The notes beneath the pieces were generated by a model. It was given only the letters and a program-made list of their open reading frames with translations. It had not been told where the DNA came from and ran no database searches. DNA of 62,000 nt from Mesostigma viride (lineage: Eukaryota > Streptophyta > Mesostigmatophyceae > Mesostigmatales > Mesostigmataceae), in NCBI GenBank assembly GCA_009746045.1, contig RPFO01000078.1:1149107-1211106 (forward strand), given 5' to 3'. Made by a program: the position numbers and the translations under genes. Shown one piece after another: positions 1 to 14,933 of this stretch (its first letter is position 1; every line of letters begins with the position of its first letter).

Positions 1-2583
<2,583 letters not shown>

Positions 2584-2747
2584 CAATTATGACCTGTGGC
2601 TGGTTTATGCATTCACAATGCAAACGAATGCAATGGATGAGCTGAAATTGTTAGAGGTCTAGGCACAGTGGTAGCCATCGAAATTGTCCTCAGGGTTAGG
2701 ATGGGCTTAAATAGGTTTTAAATAGGTTTCAGCTGGGTTACATAAGA

Positions 2748-3040
2748 TGGGCTAGGATGGGTTAGGATGGGTTAGGATGGGTTAGGATGGGTTAGGATGG
2801 GTTAGGATGGGTTAGGATGGGTTAGGATGGGTTAGGGTGGGTTAGGGTGGGTTAGGATGGGTTCGGATGGATTAGGATGGGTTAGGGTGGGTCAGGGTGG
2901 GTCAGGATGGGTTAGGATGGGTTCGGATGGATTAGGATGGGTTAGGGTGGGTCAGGGTGGGTCAGGATGGGTTAGGATGGGTTAGGATGGGTTAGGATGG
3001 GTTCGGATGGGTTCGGATGGGTTAGGGTGGGTTAGGGTGG
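2748..3040. repeat. 10-bp minisatellite GGTTAGGATG
   Basis: About 29 copies of a decamer of the form GGGTTAGGAT sit in tandem. Variants carry GGTTAGGGTG, GGTTCGGATG or GGTCAGGGTG. A block of roughly 60 bp (mixed A/G, T/C variants) is itself duplicated at about 2860-2920 and 2920-2980. The core TTAGG resembles telomeric units, but the period is 10, not 6 or 7. Confidence 0.95.
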
Positions 3041-3058
3041 GCATGATGAGGATACAGG

Positions 3059-3427
3059 GTGGGAGGTGCCGGCGTGACCGAGTCGATGGCTGCAGTCATC
3101 AAGAAGGCGTTGTCTTGGACGAAGCCATTGCTGGGATCCAACGATAATTCTTGCAGCGGTGCGAAGTCCTCGAATCCGCAGGAGGAGGAGGCCGCTGCGG
3201 TGGTGAATGTATGGCTGCCCTCTGCAGGGAATCCACATGTGCCAGCCACTCCCCATTGTCCGCATCATACGGGGGTAGGTAGGCCGCACGCGTTCCGTGA
3301 TGACCTGTCACCATTTGACTACGGCTTCTTTGGAGGAGTAGACTCCACAGGAAACAATCCGATAGACTTAGACCTAGGCCTAGACTTAGACCTAGGCCTC
3401 AGTAGCAAAGACCACATGAGTTTATGA
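3059..3427 (+). CDS. weak hypothetical ORF, 122 aa
   Basis: This is an open frame from an ATG just after the decamer array to a TGA. I recognise no domain. Near the C terminus a short DNA duplication gives an alternating Asp/Leu/Gly stretch (residues about 102-114). No splice context or signal peptide is convincing. It may be chance; it is listed because it is the only long frame beside the array. Confidence 0.15.
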   Translation: MGGAGVTESMAAVIKKALSWTKPLLGSNDNSCSGAKSSNPQEEEAAAVVNVWLPSAGNPHVPATPHCPHHTGVGRPHAFRDDLSPFDYGFFGGVDSTGNNPIDLDLGLDLDLGLSSKDHMSL

Positions 3428-6385
3428 GAGATATGCGTGCAAGAAGCAGGGTAGTGATGGCATCGATCAGCGAGGGTGTAGTTCATGGCATCAATCAGGG
3501 GGAGATAAATGGGCACTGCGCATCTAGAGCGCACGCACAAATGTCTTGACCAAGGTTGCCTTGTAGCGACTGAACGCACTGGCATTGTGGCGATGGGAAT
3601 TAGACGAAATAGCCAGAGTAAAGTACTGCCTACACTACTAATACTAAGTTATTTATATGCCTATATGTTATTTAGTATTTGGAGATAGGTGGAGTATTTG
3701 GAGATAGGTTTCTATCCTTTGCCCTGTCAACTTATTCACTTAAATTCCATACTGAGTTATATGATAACATCCTATTATTATTAGGACACGTTGCTTGCAA
3801 TTCTCACGTCACTTGCAACCAACCATGAACCCATACAGCACGTCCTGCATTCCAGGTAACAGAATAGTCTATAACATAGCAGACAGCCAATGAGCTCCCT
3901 TCCCCCAAACACCCACTTTGCAGTAGCATGTGCGTCTATTATTAGGTCCCCAGCCACAAGTCACCATCAGCATTCTTTGCCATGCATGTGGTGATGCCCC
4001 GGACTAGACATTCCTGGCTTCAACTCACGATGGCCTTCTCTGAAACGCAGGGAGGGTGGGCGGGAAAAGAAAAGAGGCCGACCTTAGCTAGGTGGGTTTG
4101 TTTTTGTCCTTTTTGCGTGTCATGCGGCCTTGGCCCGGACGGCATTTTTTCGCCACGCAAATGTTGCGTCTGAACAAATGACGCAATGTGGCGTTCTAAT
4201 TGCCGGCAGCTTACGTAAGGCTGCCGGGGCTATTAGGTCACATATTGCGTGAGAGAAAGAATCTAGATCTAGTTAATCACTACGCCATGAGCCAAGAAAC
4301 CTAGACAGTGGCAGGTTTATATCTCAACGTAGCTCCTGCCACCTGGCCAAGAAAAACTGGCCAAAGCTTTGGCCACGACTGATCCGGATCAGGCCGCACC
4401 GGCCTCAAAAGGTATGTCACGTGAACCCAATAACCTAGCTATAGCGGCTACCCTTCCATCTCACTATAAAGAAACTATGTTCAGAGAACCACAATTCCCT
4501 ACTCAGCAAACCCAATCCTGTGAGAAGCTTAGCGGGTTATGAGTCTGACCCAAGTTCGCACACCTTTGATGATGGACCGGCTGGCATCCGCCTGGTTGAC
4601 AAGCGTGATGCTGTAATTGACAGGGCACGCCCAGCAGTTGGGCTGCTCGGCTGCATCCTCCAGCACCAGGAAAACACTGCTGGACCTGACTTCAGGCGTA
4701 GTGCCTTTTGGAAAGCAGCGGAGGCGCCTGCAGGAGCATCCCAGGGGCAGGCAGGTATTTCAGAAACCAGTGGTTGCTAGTGAACGTCATGTCTCTCTAA
4801 GGACTGGGAATATGCTAACAGACGTGATCGCGGAAAGGAGCAACTGCCTCGTAAGGATGAAAAGCCAACGCCTGGTAAGGATGAAAAGCCAACGAGATGT
4901 ATGTCCGTAGGGCGGCAATAAGCTCAACAGAGGGGCGACATAGAGCAGCGCCAAACTCCAGCTTTCATCGTGTCGGTGCAGGTTTTCACGTGTAAAATTC
5001 GCTATAATGTCGGATAGGGAAGCAAGCATGTGCTCACTAGGTACACAAGTGACTGCGTTTATCATTAGCCCACCGACGTGGCTGAGCAGCGGGGAGTTAC
5101 ATGAGTGAGTCAACCAGGAGAACTAGTCCGTTCCAGAAGGCAGAAAAACTCGTATTGTTTTGTAAATAACGAACCACACGTCCACAATCTAGATGTTTCA
5201 TCTCATCGTCTCCTGACTCTCCGTCCTCGGCGGCGTTGATCCCTGAAGTTTGTAATGCTTTGCAACGCGCCCGGCTGTTTGAACCCGGATATTTCAACCC
5301 ACTATGACTCAGGAAGCCGACCTCAAAGACCTCGATGACCCCGATCTAGCATGAGATTCACAAACCGGAATGCAACGTGCAATATGGGCAGAGGTATGAC
5401 ACCGTTACGTCCATGATGAGGTAAGCTATGCAGCAAATGCAAGTACCATATATAGCCGGCAGCATGGAATGCGGCCGTCCCGAACCTTTCCCGATTCAAA
5501 CGCCGGACCTCGACACGATATTGCGGAAACTGCACGTTCACCTGGTTGTCGTTAATTACAACCATGACGCCAGAGCCAACTGTGGTTCAATAATTACCCC
5601 ACTAAAAGGACCGGCGGAAGAGGAATCTCTGCCAGTCACAGTGGAATGTTCAAGGTCCAAAGTTGGGCCTCATGTTTAGAGAGGCCGTGGGTGAACTTGG
5701 GCTGAAGGCCGGGGCAGGTTAGGAGGGCTTCTGTTGCCTAATAGCGCAATAATTGGGTAATAAAACGAACTCCCCAAGCCGCTTCTCAAGAAACCATTCA
5801 CATGCGTACCTAATGGTGAATAAAACTACCCATTTATCCTGGTTTTCCCGGAAAACCATTCACATGCCTCCTGCCGGCGCTCACAGTATCATTCAGTACA
5901 AAAGCGTGTTTTGTCGCTAACCATAGGAGCTTGGAAGTAATAAATTAACTGCTCGCAGACAACTCGTGCAGGTTGCTTGGCCAACATTCTTCAGATGCAG
6001 TCAGCTCCGTCTGCCTTGACTTCAAGAATAATCCAACTGTACTTACACCGTGGCAGCGTCGCACGCAGTTCTGGAAAACATTTGGTACGGCCAGTGCAGT
6101 GTGGAACCACCAGTTCTGGCAGTTCACCTTTGTATAGACCCACCACTATACAATTGTACTGTACAGTAGGACGTGGCACACCAGAATTTTTTCGCGCCAA
6201 AAAGTTCGCGCTGTTGTGCAGGGGCTTATTGTCATTGCGTTTGCTGACGGGCACGATATGCTGCTTTGCCATCACTTCATTTTAGTGTGGGAAATAATAT
6301 TTGGTTTATCGTGTACCAACACAAGTTTTTTCAACTTGCATCATCATGAGCTAGGCAATGCGTGCTATATGAGCCAGTCGCAGCC
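3428..6385. other. no gene recognised
   Basis: Only short, mutually overlapping frames without recognisable domains are present here. I saw no tRNA, rRNA or transposon protein motif. Confidence 0.5.
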
Positions 6386-6462
6386 CGTCATCCTCATCCT
6401 CCTCCTCCTCCTCATCGTCATCGTCATCCTCATCCTCATCCTCATCCTCATCCTCATCCCCA
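6386..6462. repeat. CTCATC/CTCCTC microsatellite
   Basis: A short pyrimidine-rich tract of CTC and ATC trinucleotides resolves into about six units of the hexamer ATCCTC. Confidence 0.9.
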
Positions 6463-9066
6463 GACCGTGACATTGTGCGCGCGGAGGTAACTCGTGCGGA
6501 GGTAGCCGTGGCGACGAGCGTTCCGTAAAAAATTGCCTAATCGGCCTGCAAGCGACAAGCGAAAACATTACGCCGGTTGTTTAAAACGATGTTCTATTAT
6601 GATGTTTCATAACCAGATATGCACTATCTGAAAAGTCGCAGCCTTTCTTCATAGAGATTTGCACGGGGTCAAATCCGAAAATCTAGCGGCAATAAATAAT
6701 TTAGAATGCGTGCCTGCGACGGTAGAATATGAGTTTCGTGGGTTACATTGATGCAGGATGAAGATTTTACTAATGGAAACACTGACAATAGCCTAAGCGC
6801 CTTGGATCTGCGGCAATCCCCCGTCATTTCCGAAATGATATCCTTCAGGCTTATACTTGCGCGATCCGTGTCCAAGCCACCCATGGATGACTGGCTTTTC
6901 TTGCGCGCCTGGGTAGGAAATAATGCCGGCCGTGGTACGTTCATTTGCCGCATGTCATCTCCCAGTCTGTTTGCGCTCTAAATATTCCGGCCATGAGGCT
7001 TTTGGCGATGTTTTCGGGTTGTTCATGACATCTTGTTCTCCACTTGTTGCGGTTGCGCTATCAGATTTTACGCAGTTTTCAATGAATTGCCTTACGGTGA
7101 GTATGCCATGCTTCTAAAAGCTACCAAGGATCGATCGGGCAGATGTCTGGCTTTGCTACGCTTCCTCTATGGAGGTTTTCACTTGGTAGACATTGCAAGT
7201 CAAGGACCCTAGCTGCCTGGGAGCGGCATCACCGTTGCAAGGAGCCGGGGAGCTCATAAACGCCCGTGGCTGTTCAGCCTGCTGGAAAACGATGTAAATT
7301 GTAGGGAAGGTGAGCATGTGTGAGTTACCTATCTTCTCCCCACCTGTTTTGCTTCCATTATACATGGCTTGGGCTTCCTAGATGACAAGGATCAGTTGCT
7401 TATGACAATAAAGGATGACCTTTCGTCACTTAGCATCATGACTTGGTGTTAGCTATGAGGGATTCCCGCAAGCGGTCATACCTGCTCACAATGGCTTAAG
7501 AGGATGGATGTTTTCTTCAAGCACCTAGCATTTGTTTTATGTGGTTCTGCCCAATATTTGCTGGGTGTCAAGCTTATTAATAATGTGCTTTATCCAGTGT
7601 CCCTCATGCCATGGTGTATCAAGCATGCAGGGTGGCAGCTATAACATGGTGTAATATGGGAAAATTAGGTCAGAATGACCTGTATTTTTGTGGCAGGCTT
7701 TTATGATACCTTATATTAATCAACCGCACTTGGTTTTGGCGCAGTTAGCGGTGGGCAAGGGTGTAATTGGGGTGGTGTTTGTGCTCATAACAGGAATTTA
7801 TTGTCACTTTTTTTTGGCATGTTTACACTCATTACCGTTGCAATTTTCAAGGTTGCAATTTTCAAGGTTGGGTTACCACTTGAAGTTTAGGCGGCAACCG
7901 CAACTGAAGCCTGGGTGCCATTGCAACTTAACGCGATTATGACTCGATCCATAGGTGTCCAGCCATTTTTTGCCGTGCAGGAGGCCTTTTTTGGCCAGGT
8001 CTGGGGCCGCTATGTGACTTTTAGGCAGCAAAGTATATGCAAGCTCCACTGGCGCGTAGACTTCCCGGTTACCGCGTTAAGTTGCGACGCCGAGTTTTTG
8101 GTGTCCATCGCAACTTAACGCGGTAATTACTGTACATCCATCAACATGAGTAATCGTGCTCAGAATGAGCTCAAACTTTGTGACAGTGAAATACCCACCC
8201 TAGGTCTTGTATAAATATCATATATGACCCAGTTGCATGTGTCTATTATCTGATTGATTTTTAAGGCACAAAAACGGTACGTGTTTTTTGCTAAACCCCA
8301 TCAATCAGTCTAACATGCTTATTTTGTCGTCCTGAGCAGCCTTTTTTATTTTGCAAGGGTGGCGATTTCATGGAAATGTATGGTCTGGTCATATTTGGTT
8401 TGCCCATTCTCCTAGGGAAAATAGCCCATAAATAGCGTATTTTTTCTGTTTTCAGCTCACAACGGGCGCATGGTGGGGGGGTTTAATCATATTGATGGTT
8501 CCCAATCATGACTGGATTTTTAGCACATGCATAGGTATGGTTTCCAGAAAGGTATGTTGTGTCCCCTTCATAAAATTACTGCGCTTTATGGAAACTTTAT
8601 GGGAAAAAAAAAACATTTACATGGAAATAACCGCACTTGCTCGGGGGCACTGGGCAGAGGCTTGAGGCCATCAGGCGCAGAGGGCTAGAGGCAACTCAAC
8701 CATATGGGGGGCCGCCGCAGGGAAGCTGTAGTGCGGAAGGGACATTGATTCGGGGGAGAATGCCAAGGTGAGTGAAATGATGGCAGATGGAAAGCTTGAT
8801 TGCAAGCTTTCAGGTGCATTTAGAGTTGTAATGTGACCGCCATTGTCGCTTGATGGAGCTGCTGGAATTGTTTAGGCGTCACAGCAAGCCGGTAAAAGCG
8901 TAAGCAAGTTTGGAGGGAATGCGAAGTAGAGAGCATTCTTCTTTTCATTCGAAGCAAGGGACGATCTAAAAAGTGCTGCTGAATTTTCGCACAGTTTTCC
9001 TGACATCTCTGCTGTCACGGAATGTTTCGCGTTTTGGCCAGCACTTCGTCAGAGCCGTTTGCTTAC
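6463..9066. other. no gene recognised
   Basis: AT-richer unique sequence with small local duplications, such as a 15-bp tandem CAATTTTCAAGGTTG near 7840-7870. No frame has a recognisable domain. Confidence 0.45.
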
Positions 9067-9281
9067 TGGCAGCTGCCGCGTCTTCTTCGTTTTGTTTTGA
9101 GCATGCGTTCGCTGAAATCATTAGTGGCTGCAAATATCTGCTGTTGCTTTGACGCCGGCGTTGTATTGGGATCTTCATGATTCTCATTTGGGGGCAGCGC
9201 ATCAGCCTCAAAGTCCTCCTTACGTATTTGGTAGGCAGCCAGCAAGAACGGAAGCTCATTGCGTTCGTTGCACGCGTTTTT
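9067..9281 (-). CDS. candidate internal exon, basic C terminus
   Basis: On the minus strand a pyrimidine-rich acceptor (TTTCACCCAG) precedes a 215-nt open stretch that ends at a GTAAGC donor. The frame reads an acidic, Asn/Gln-rich peptide (with a PPNENHEDPN-like segment) and ends in a run of Arg/Lys (KTKRRRR) that could be a nuclear-localisation signal. No partner exon was found on either side, so this is a composition- and splice-site-based guess. It could be part of a decayed element. Confidence 0.25.
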
Positions 9282-9330
9282 CTGGGTGAAATCCTTTTAA
9301 TTATCATTGCATTTCGGGGGCTTTGCATGG

Positions 9331-9450
9331 TTGGCAGCTAGCTGGCTTGCACCCACGCAGTTTTTGCCAGTGCTTTTCGTCATTAGCTTGCTAGCACCCT
9401 TGCAGTCTTGCTGGTGTGGCAGCTAGCTGGCTTGCACCCTGGCAGGCTTA
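9331..9450. repeat. short direct repeat (GGCAGCTAGCTGGCTTGCAC)
   Basis: The motif GGCAGCTAGCTGGCTTGCAC occurs near 9331 and again near 9418. Intervening TTGCTAGCACCC/TTGCAG variants suggest a decayed tandem duplication of about 87 bp. Confidence 0.6.
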
Positions 9451-10159
9451 TCATCGTGTGGTTCCTGGCCAAGAAGCTTGTACCCCGGATCGCCTTCTTG
9501 TATCTACTTGTAAGTTGTTGTGTTCCCTTTGTTTCCATGATATTCATGGTTTCATTTGAATGGGTATTATTAGAGTATGGACGCTTCCCCCTAATAGAGT
9601 AGACGTTTCCCCCTGCTGTTTGTTGCGCTCGCCAGCTGGCCTTTGCACCATCCTGGGCACGCGCGCGGATGTGAGCGAGGGCCGAGGTGCAGCGGTAGGT
9701 GGTGACCACAAGTGGAGCATGTGTGGACATCCGTTACATACGTTAGGCGTTAGGTGTCATCTAGAACTACAGGAGCTGGCCCCTTTGCCCTTTGCCCCAC
9801 ATGAACATCAAAATGTGATGCTGGTAACTTGACGGCCCGGCACCTGCATGACCCCTGGCTTGCTGCGTCTTGGAACACGCGTGCACTTCTCGGACTTCTC
9901 CTCGACACCATTCACGGGATCGTGCCACTTGTGGTGTTTTACCCTTGCTTCTTTTTTTTCCTGCATGCTTCAGTACCACCAGGGATTACATGGGCTGGGA
10001 AGAGCGAATGCACTGAGTTCCGGCATGTCCAAGGAGAGACGAGTGACTGCAGCCGCGTATCATCTTCTTGGAAGTAGGTTATAGAGCTGCGTGCAGATGC
10101 AACTGTTTTCCAAGAGACTACAAAGGACGACCCTCGCGACGTCACAAGGGGGCGTGTCC

Positions 10160-10730
10160 TACCCCACCCCCTTCCCCCACCCTCGCCCCCGCCACACCAT
10201 TGCCTGCCACACCCTTCCGACTCTTCTCGGGCCCACCATTACCACCACCCATCACCCTCTCGGCCCCTGTCCCTCTCCCCCCCCCCCCCCGGGCCGCCGC
10301 CGACAATTAAGGACGCCGACCCCCCCACACAGCCCCCCCACATCCTCCCACCCCACCCCTACCGCCACCTCCCATCCACACAGCCGCCACCACCCATCCA
10401 CACAGCCGCCACCACCCATCCCACCTCCACAACCACCACCGCCGCCTCCCCCTCCTCCACTCCTTTCCCCGCTCCACCCCCTTCCCCACCACCCTTACCC
10501 TCGACGCACCATGTTCCCCCGCTCCCACCGCCCCCACCGCCACGGATGTAACCCCAGCCCCCCCCCCCCCCCTCCCGGCCCCTCCTCCCCCTCCCCAACC
10601 CTACCGCCACCACCCGCCACCACCCATCTCCACCGACGTTGCGGCCGCCACCCGAGCCCTTTCCTATTCACCCCCTCCCGTCACCACCCGGTTCCTACCG
10701 CCCACCACCTCCGCCCACCACGGCCCGAAT
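10160..10730. repeat. C-rich low-complexity tract (CCACC/CCCCC)
   Basis: This is 570 bp of cytosine-rich sequence with CCACC, CCGCC and poly-C runs. A 23-bp unit around CACACAGCCGCCACCACC is repeated at about 10376-10425. Long frames across it on both strands are low-complexity shadows. Confidence 0.9.
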
Positions 10731-11299
10731 CACTGTGAATGCCATAATTGGTCACACGCGGAGCCCCCACTGACTTGGGGTGATCTCCTTCATTACTACC
10801 TGCCACCTATCCTTGCAAACCATCTGCCTCGATCCAGATTACAGACATGCCAGGGGGCTGCCCTGGCGTGAGCCCATTGCGACGTGGGTAACACATATCC
10901 ATGCCTAGTCTAGTTGTGCACCCAGAGCAAGTGTAGCTTACAACTACCCTTGCAGGAAGTAGCCAATAGCCATCTGCCCCTTCTCAGGGCTACGTGCTAC
11001 ATTTACTCCCAATGGATTTATGTTACAAATCAATTCAATTCAATTCAATGAATTCATGCCTAGTCTACTAGCTGTCCTGGAAAGTCCACGAGTGGCGCCC
11101 CGGCCGCGCGCGGCCCGGGGCACGCCATGTGAGAATCAAATGCCCAGCTGTTGGGCGGGCTTGACCAGTGCCTGCTGCCGGAGCTATATATCCACAGTGT
11201 CTACCTGATCTGTGTGTGCGAGCCGGGTCAGTGCCCGGCTAGGCCCAGGCGCCTGTGCCTGATAATATGGAAAGCGTATGGTAAGTCAGCACTTACAAA

Positions 11300-11560
11300 T
11301 CCTCATGGCGAGTGTGCACGCTGAATGGAATGTTGAGCGCACTACGTAGCATCTTGGTGACCGCGCCGTCGAGTTGCTTCTCCAGCTCAGGACTGCATGC
11401 GTCAGCGTCCACGTCTCGGCTCGATAGGTCAGGATCACGTCAAGATGACGACCTTGAAGAGGTCTTTCAACAGTCCGGGGCAGGGCGGGGTTGCTCCACC
11501 AGCGACGGTGCTCGTGGAGCTGTGCCTACGCTCCGCGAGGGTGAACCCATGTTTCCGCGG
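11300..11560 (-). pseudogene. LINE reverse-transcriptase C-terminal fragment
   Basis: Read on the minus strand, this stretch gives the motif YRAETWTLT, the typical [YL]xGxETWTLT block after the RT palm of non-LTR retrotransposons. After a one-base frame change it gives LEKQLDGAVTKMLR, the following conserved helix. The frameshift and short length show it is dead. A diverged relative lies at 25125-25330. The (AATTC)n array begins about 90 bp on its 5' side. Confidence 0.7.
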
Positions 11561-11647
11561 TTTTTGTTTTGGGCCACAGGGATCGGCTAAGTCCCGTGGC
11601 CATGCACAGTGTGTGGGAACATGCACAATGAATTTCATAAAAAACCC

Positions 11648-11962
11648 AATTCAATTCAATTCAATTCAATTCAATTCAATTCAATTCAATTCAATTCAAT
11701 TCAATTCAATTCAATTCAATTCAATTCAATTCAATTCAGTTCAATTCAATTCAATTCAATTCAATTCAATTCAATTCAATTCAATTCAATTCAATTCAAT
11801 TCAATTCAATTCAATTCAATTCAATTCAATTCAATTCAATTCAATTCAATTCAATTCAATTCAATTCAATTCAATTCAATTCAATTCAATTCAATTCAAT
11901 TCAATTCAATTCAATTCAATTCAATTCAATTCAATTCAATTCAATTCAATTCAATTCAATTC
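11648..11962. repeat. AATTC pentanucleotide array
   Basis: About 63 near-perfect units of AATTC are present, with one internal G variant near 11739. A small island of the same pentamer lies at 11030-11052. The array is preceded by LINE remains and followed near 12120 by GAATACACGTGC, which also follows the pentamer array at 22914-23891. Confidence 0.97.
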
Positions 11963-12151
11963 GATCAATTGCGCACTGCCTGCCTATGAATTTTTGGGTT
12001 GATGGGAATCGTATGAGGCCACGTATCTTGATCAAAGGTAATAATGGCAGTGCACGTTGGCAACAGCTGGGTCCAAGCTGCCACTGATTGCATTGATGTA
12101 TCGCTAATTGAATGGAATGGAATACACGTGCCGCAGGTACGGAGCATTTGC

Positions 12152-12497
12152 TCAGAGCTTTGCTCATTTTATATATGACGCGTGGACGGGCTCAAAGGGG
12201 ACCGACCTGCCGTAGGTAGCGTAAGACTAGCGCTTGTCACGAGGGTTACTGCACCGGCCGGCCCTTTTTGTGCCGAGGCTGAGTGTGGTTCCGGAGTGCA
12301 GGCCTAGGTAGCTTCTAACGTACGTCACTAGTAGACCTTGTTACCTGCGCCAGCCGCCAGGCGTGGCGCAACTGTGATTGGCTGAGTCAGTACACCTTGT
12401 ACCTGCGCCAGCCGGCAGGCCTGCGTGGCGCAATGTGAATGATATTCAGTACTTAGAGTGGTGTAGGGGACGTAGGGAGGCCTCTTTTCAGCTTCGC
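12152..12497. repeat. dispersed repeat X, copy 1
   Basis: This is nearly identical to 13986-14329 (single-base and short indels). It runs from GAGCTTTGCTCATTTTATAT to GGGAGGCCTCTTTTCAGCT. Inside are two related stem-loops built from TGCGCCA/TGGCGCA arms. It has no ORF and is probably a non-autonomous mobile element. Confidence 0.85.
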
Positions 12498-12736
12498 AAC
12501 TTGATCCCAGCATTTGCTGCCAAGGTCGGCTGGCCGCTATGGCGGCTGCGCTGAATGTAAGACGATGCTATCGGCCTCTCCGGGCGTGGAGAGGCCTGCT
12601 GGAATAAAGTTCTTTTTGTTATCCACCAACCGTTACAGGCCACGGTAATTTCTGATCAGGCACTCCGCAAAGGTGAAAACCATTTGCGTTCAGTGCCGGG
12701 CCGCGGAAAACGCGGAAAAACGCGATCTGCAAATGA

Positions 12737-12830
12737 ATCCGACCGGAATCGAACTGGGGACCTCTCGCACCAATTTTGCTGACTATAGGACGGACGTCTC
12801 CGGTTACCATGGCATCGCCAACTTACACCT
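12737..12830 (-). other. tRNA-like sequence (possible SINE head)
   Basis: The minus strand carries AGTTCGATTCC, which resembles a tRNA T-loop/B-box. Roughly 60 nt upstream is ATGGTAACCGG, which resembles a D-loop/A-box, with ACGTCCGTCCTATAGTCAG between them like an anticodon arm. The acceptor stem does not pair and the T-stem has mismatches, so it is not a functional tRNA. A tRNA pseudogene or tRNA-derived SINE promoter fits best. Confidence 0.4.
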
Positions 12831-13789
12831 ACAGTCATCCGCAAAAGTTCTCCGGTAATGGTTGTTGGGCCGGTGGGGGGCTCTACGATTTGAGTAAAAG
12901 GGTGTGATTTCCGGCGCTGGGCCCACTGACGATTCCCCTCTACCCCTGGGTGCGGCAAGCAGCTTCCTGACACTGGGGAAGCTGCGTTTTAAGTCGGACA
13001 ACGTCAGGGAAGGAGCCATACAGGCCAGGGCCAGCGGCTACGGTGGAAAGAATCATGCACAGGTGGAGGCGAATCTGCCTTATTAAAACGTGGACATGGC
13101 TAGCGCGGGGTGCCAGGGTAGCCCATAACTGCCAGGAGCCTGACAGCGGACCCGATCTTTCGGCCTGTGGCCTGACGGGAGTTTCGGGGAGGATGCGGGG
13201 CTGGAGCAAATCTTGGTGGGAGGAGCGCGCTCTTCATCATTGCCCAGTTTTTTTTAAATTTTAAGCAAAGAATGCTCGCCTGGCGAGGCTGCAATTCTGG
13301 CTGTTTTACCGCCTTTGTTTTTATCCTGTATAATGCATTATAGGAAAAGCAATAAAGAGTTCGGTTCAGCCAGGGGGGCCGGCAATGGGCATATATCTAT
13401 GCCATAAAAATTTCCTACAAAAACACAAGCCCTGGTCGGGGCATTGGCTAAGCAGTTTCCAAGCCAACGCCCCGGTAGGGTAGAGGGCCTATCGCCACAA
13501 AGGTTTCAATGCCGGGAAATCCCAGCCTCGGGGGTGGGGCTGGTGATGGGTCCTGGGCTTGTGAGAGACGGTCCGGGGGCGTAAGGCCTAATTAATGAGC
13601 AGCCGCTGGAAACCGCCCCCCTAACGGGGGGAACGACATGGGTGCCGCCCTGCGTCCGCCGGGAAACTGTAGCGGCCACACGGGGGCGGCAGTACAGCCG
13701 TGGCAGCGTGCAGGAGGGGGGCCATGGGCGGAAAGAAACTCAACACCAAGGTTGGCGACAGCCTTGGTGGCCAGGAAGTAGGTGTGGGG

Positions 13790-13979
13790 GCAACTGACCT
13801 TGTGTTTGAGTATGCTGGGCCCCCAGCATGGTGCTACAATAACCAACTTGATAATGATGTGCACTGAGTTTGAAGGTGTGGTATAGGCTGTCCGTATAAA
13901 GCCTAGCACACAAAAATGTAAAATAAATGTTTTCTCTTGGTGGGAAGGAACTCCAATGGACCAAAAACAGGAAATGTAT
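13790..13979. repeat. dispersed repeat Y, copy 1
   Basis: Almost identical to 14361-14550. It contains TGCTGGGCCCCCAGCA (a palindrome) and AAATGTAAAATAAATGTTTT near its far end. It lies directly next to repeat X copy 2. Confidence 0.85.
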
Positions 13980-13985
13980 TTGCTG

Positions 13986-14329
13986 AGCTTTGCTCATTTT
14001 ATATATGACGCGTGGACGGGCTCAAAGGGGACCGACCTGCCGTAGGTAGCGTAAGACTAGCGCTTGTCACGAGGGTACTGCACCGGCCGGCCCTTTTTGT
14101 GCCGAGGCTGAGTGTGGTTCCGGAGTGCAGGCCTAGGTAGCTTCTAACGTACGTCACTAGTAGACCTTGTTACCTGCGCGGCTGCGCCAGCCGCCAGGCG
14201 TGGCGCAACTGTGATTGGCAGTCAGTACACCTTGTACCTGCGCCAGCCGGCAGGCCTGCGTGGCGCAATGTGAATGATAGTCAGTACTTAGAGTGGTGTA
14301 GGGGACGTAGGGAGGCCTCTTTTCAGCTC
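13986..14329. repeat. dispersed repeat X, copy 2
   Basis: Second copy of the element at 12152-12497. It is sandwiched between the two Y copies, giving the order Y1-X2-Y2. A 9-base insertion (CGGCTGCGC) separates the first stem-loop from its counterpart in copy 1. Confidence 0.85.
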
Positions 14330-14360
14330 CCACCCACCCACCCACGCTGCTACTAAGAGG

Positions 14361-14550
14361 GGCAACACCTTGTGTTCGAGTATGCTGGGCCCCCAGCATG
14401 GTGCTACAAAAAACAACTTGATAATGATGTGCACTGAGTTTGAAGGTGTGGTATAGGCTGTCCGTATAAAGCCTAGCACACAAAAATGTAAAATAAATGT
14501 TTTCTGATGGTGGGAAGGAACTCCAATGGACCAAAAACAAGAAATGTATA
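14361..14550. repeat. dispersed repeat Y, copy 2
   Basis: Matches 13790-13979 with few substitutions (for example TTCGAGT for TTTGAGT), so the Y1-X2-Y2 block is a young rearrangement. Confidence 0.85.
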
Positions 14551-14933
14551 TATCCTTATGAATCAATGGAAAGGACGTGCTGGATATTTCTCCAAAGAGA
14601 AATCACAGTAAGGCCAAAGGGCCATCACGTAGTACAAACCTAAACAGTATGTACCTCTCGCCTTAAACCACATGTGGGACAATGATCTGGGACCTCTAGG
14701 GTAGTCCTTACAGACATGCATGCAAAATATTGCCAGTTACATGCATGGATGTCTCATCATCCTTCAATGCTGCATGCATAATGATGCAGCAGGCCCCAGC
14801 GCTGGTCGGCGCCACCCTAAGCTCGTCTGGATTTGTACTAGAACACTACTACAAATTGAGATTTTTCAAACTTTGTTATTTAGGGCCTCTCGTAAGTCCA
14901 AAGCATGTAGGTTATTGTCCCAACATGTTGTGA

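Noticed and set aside
10091-10738. 215-codon Pro/His-rich frame on the plus strand
   Set aside because: Lies in a C-rich low-complexity tract, with equally open frames on the other strand.
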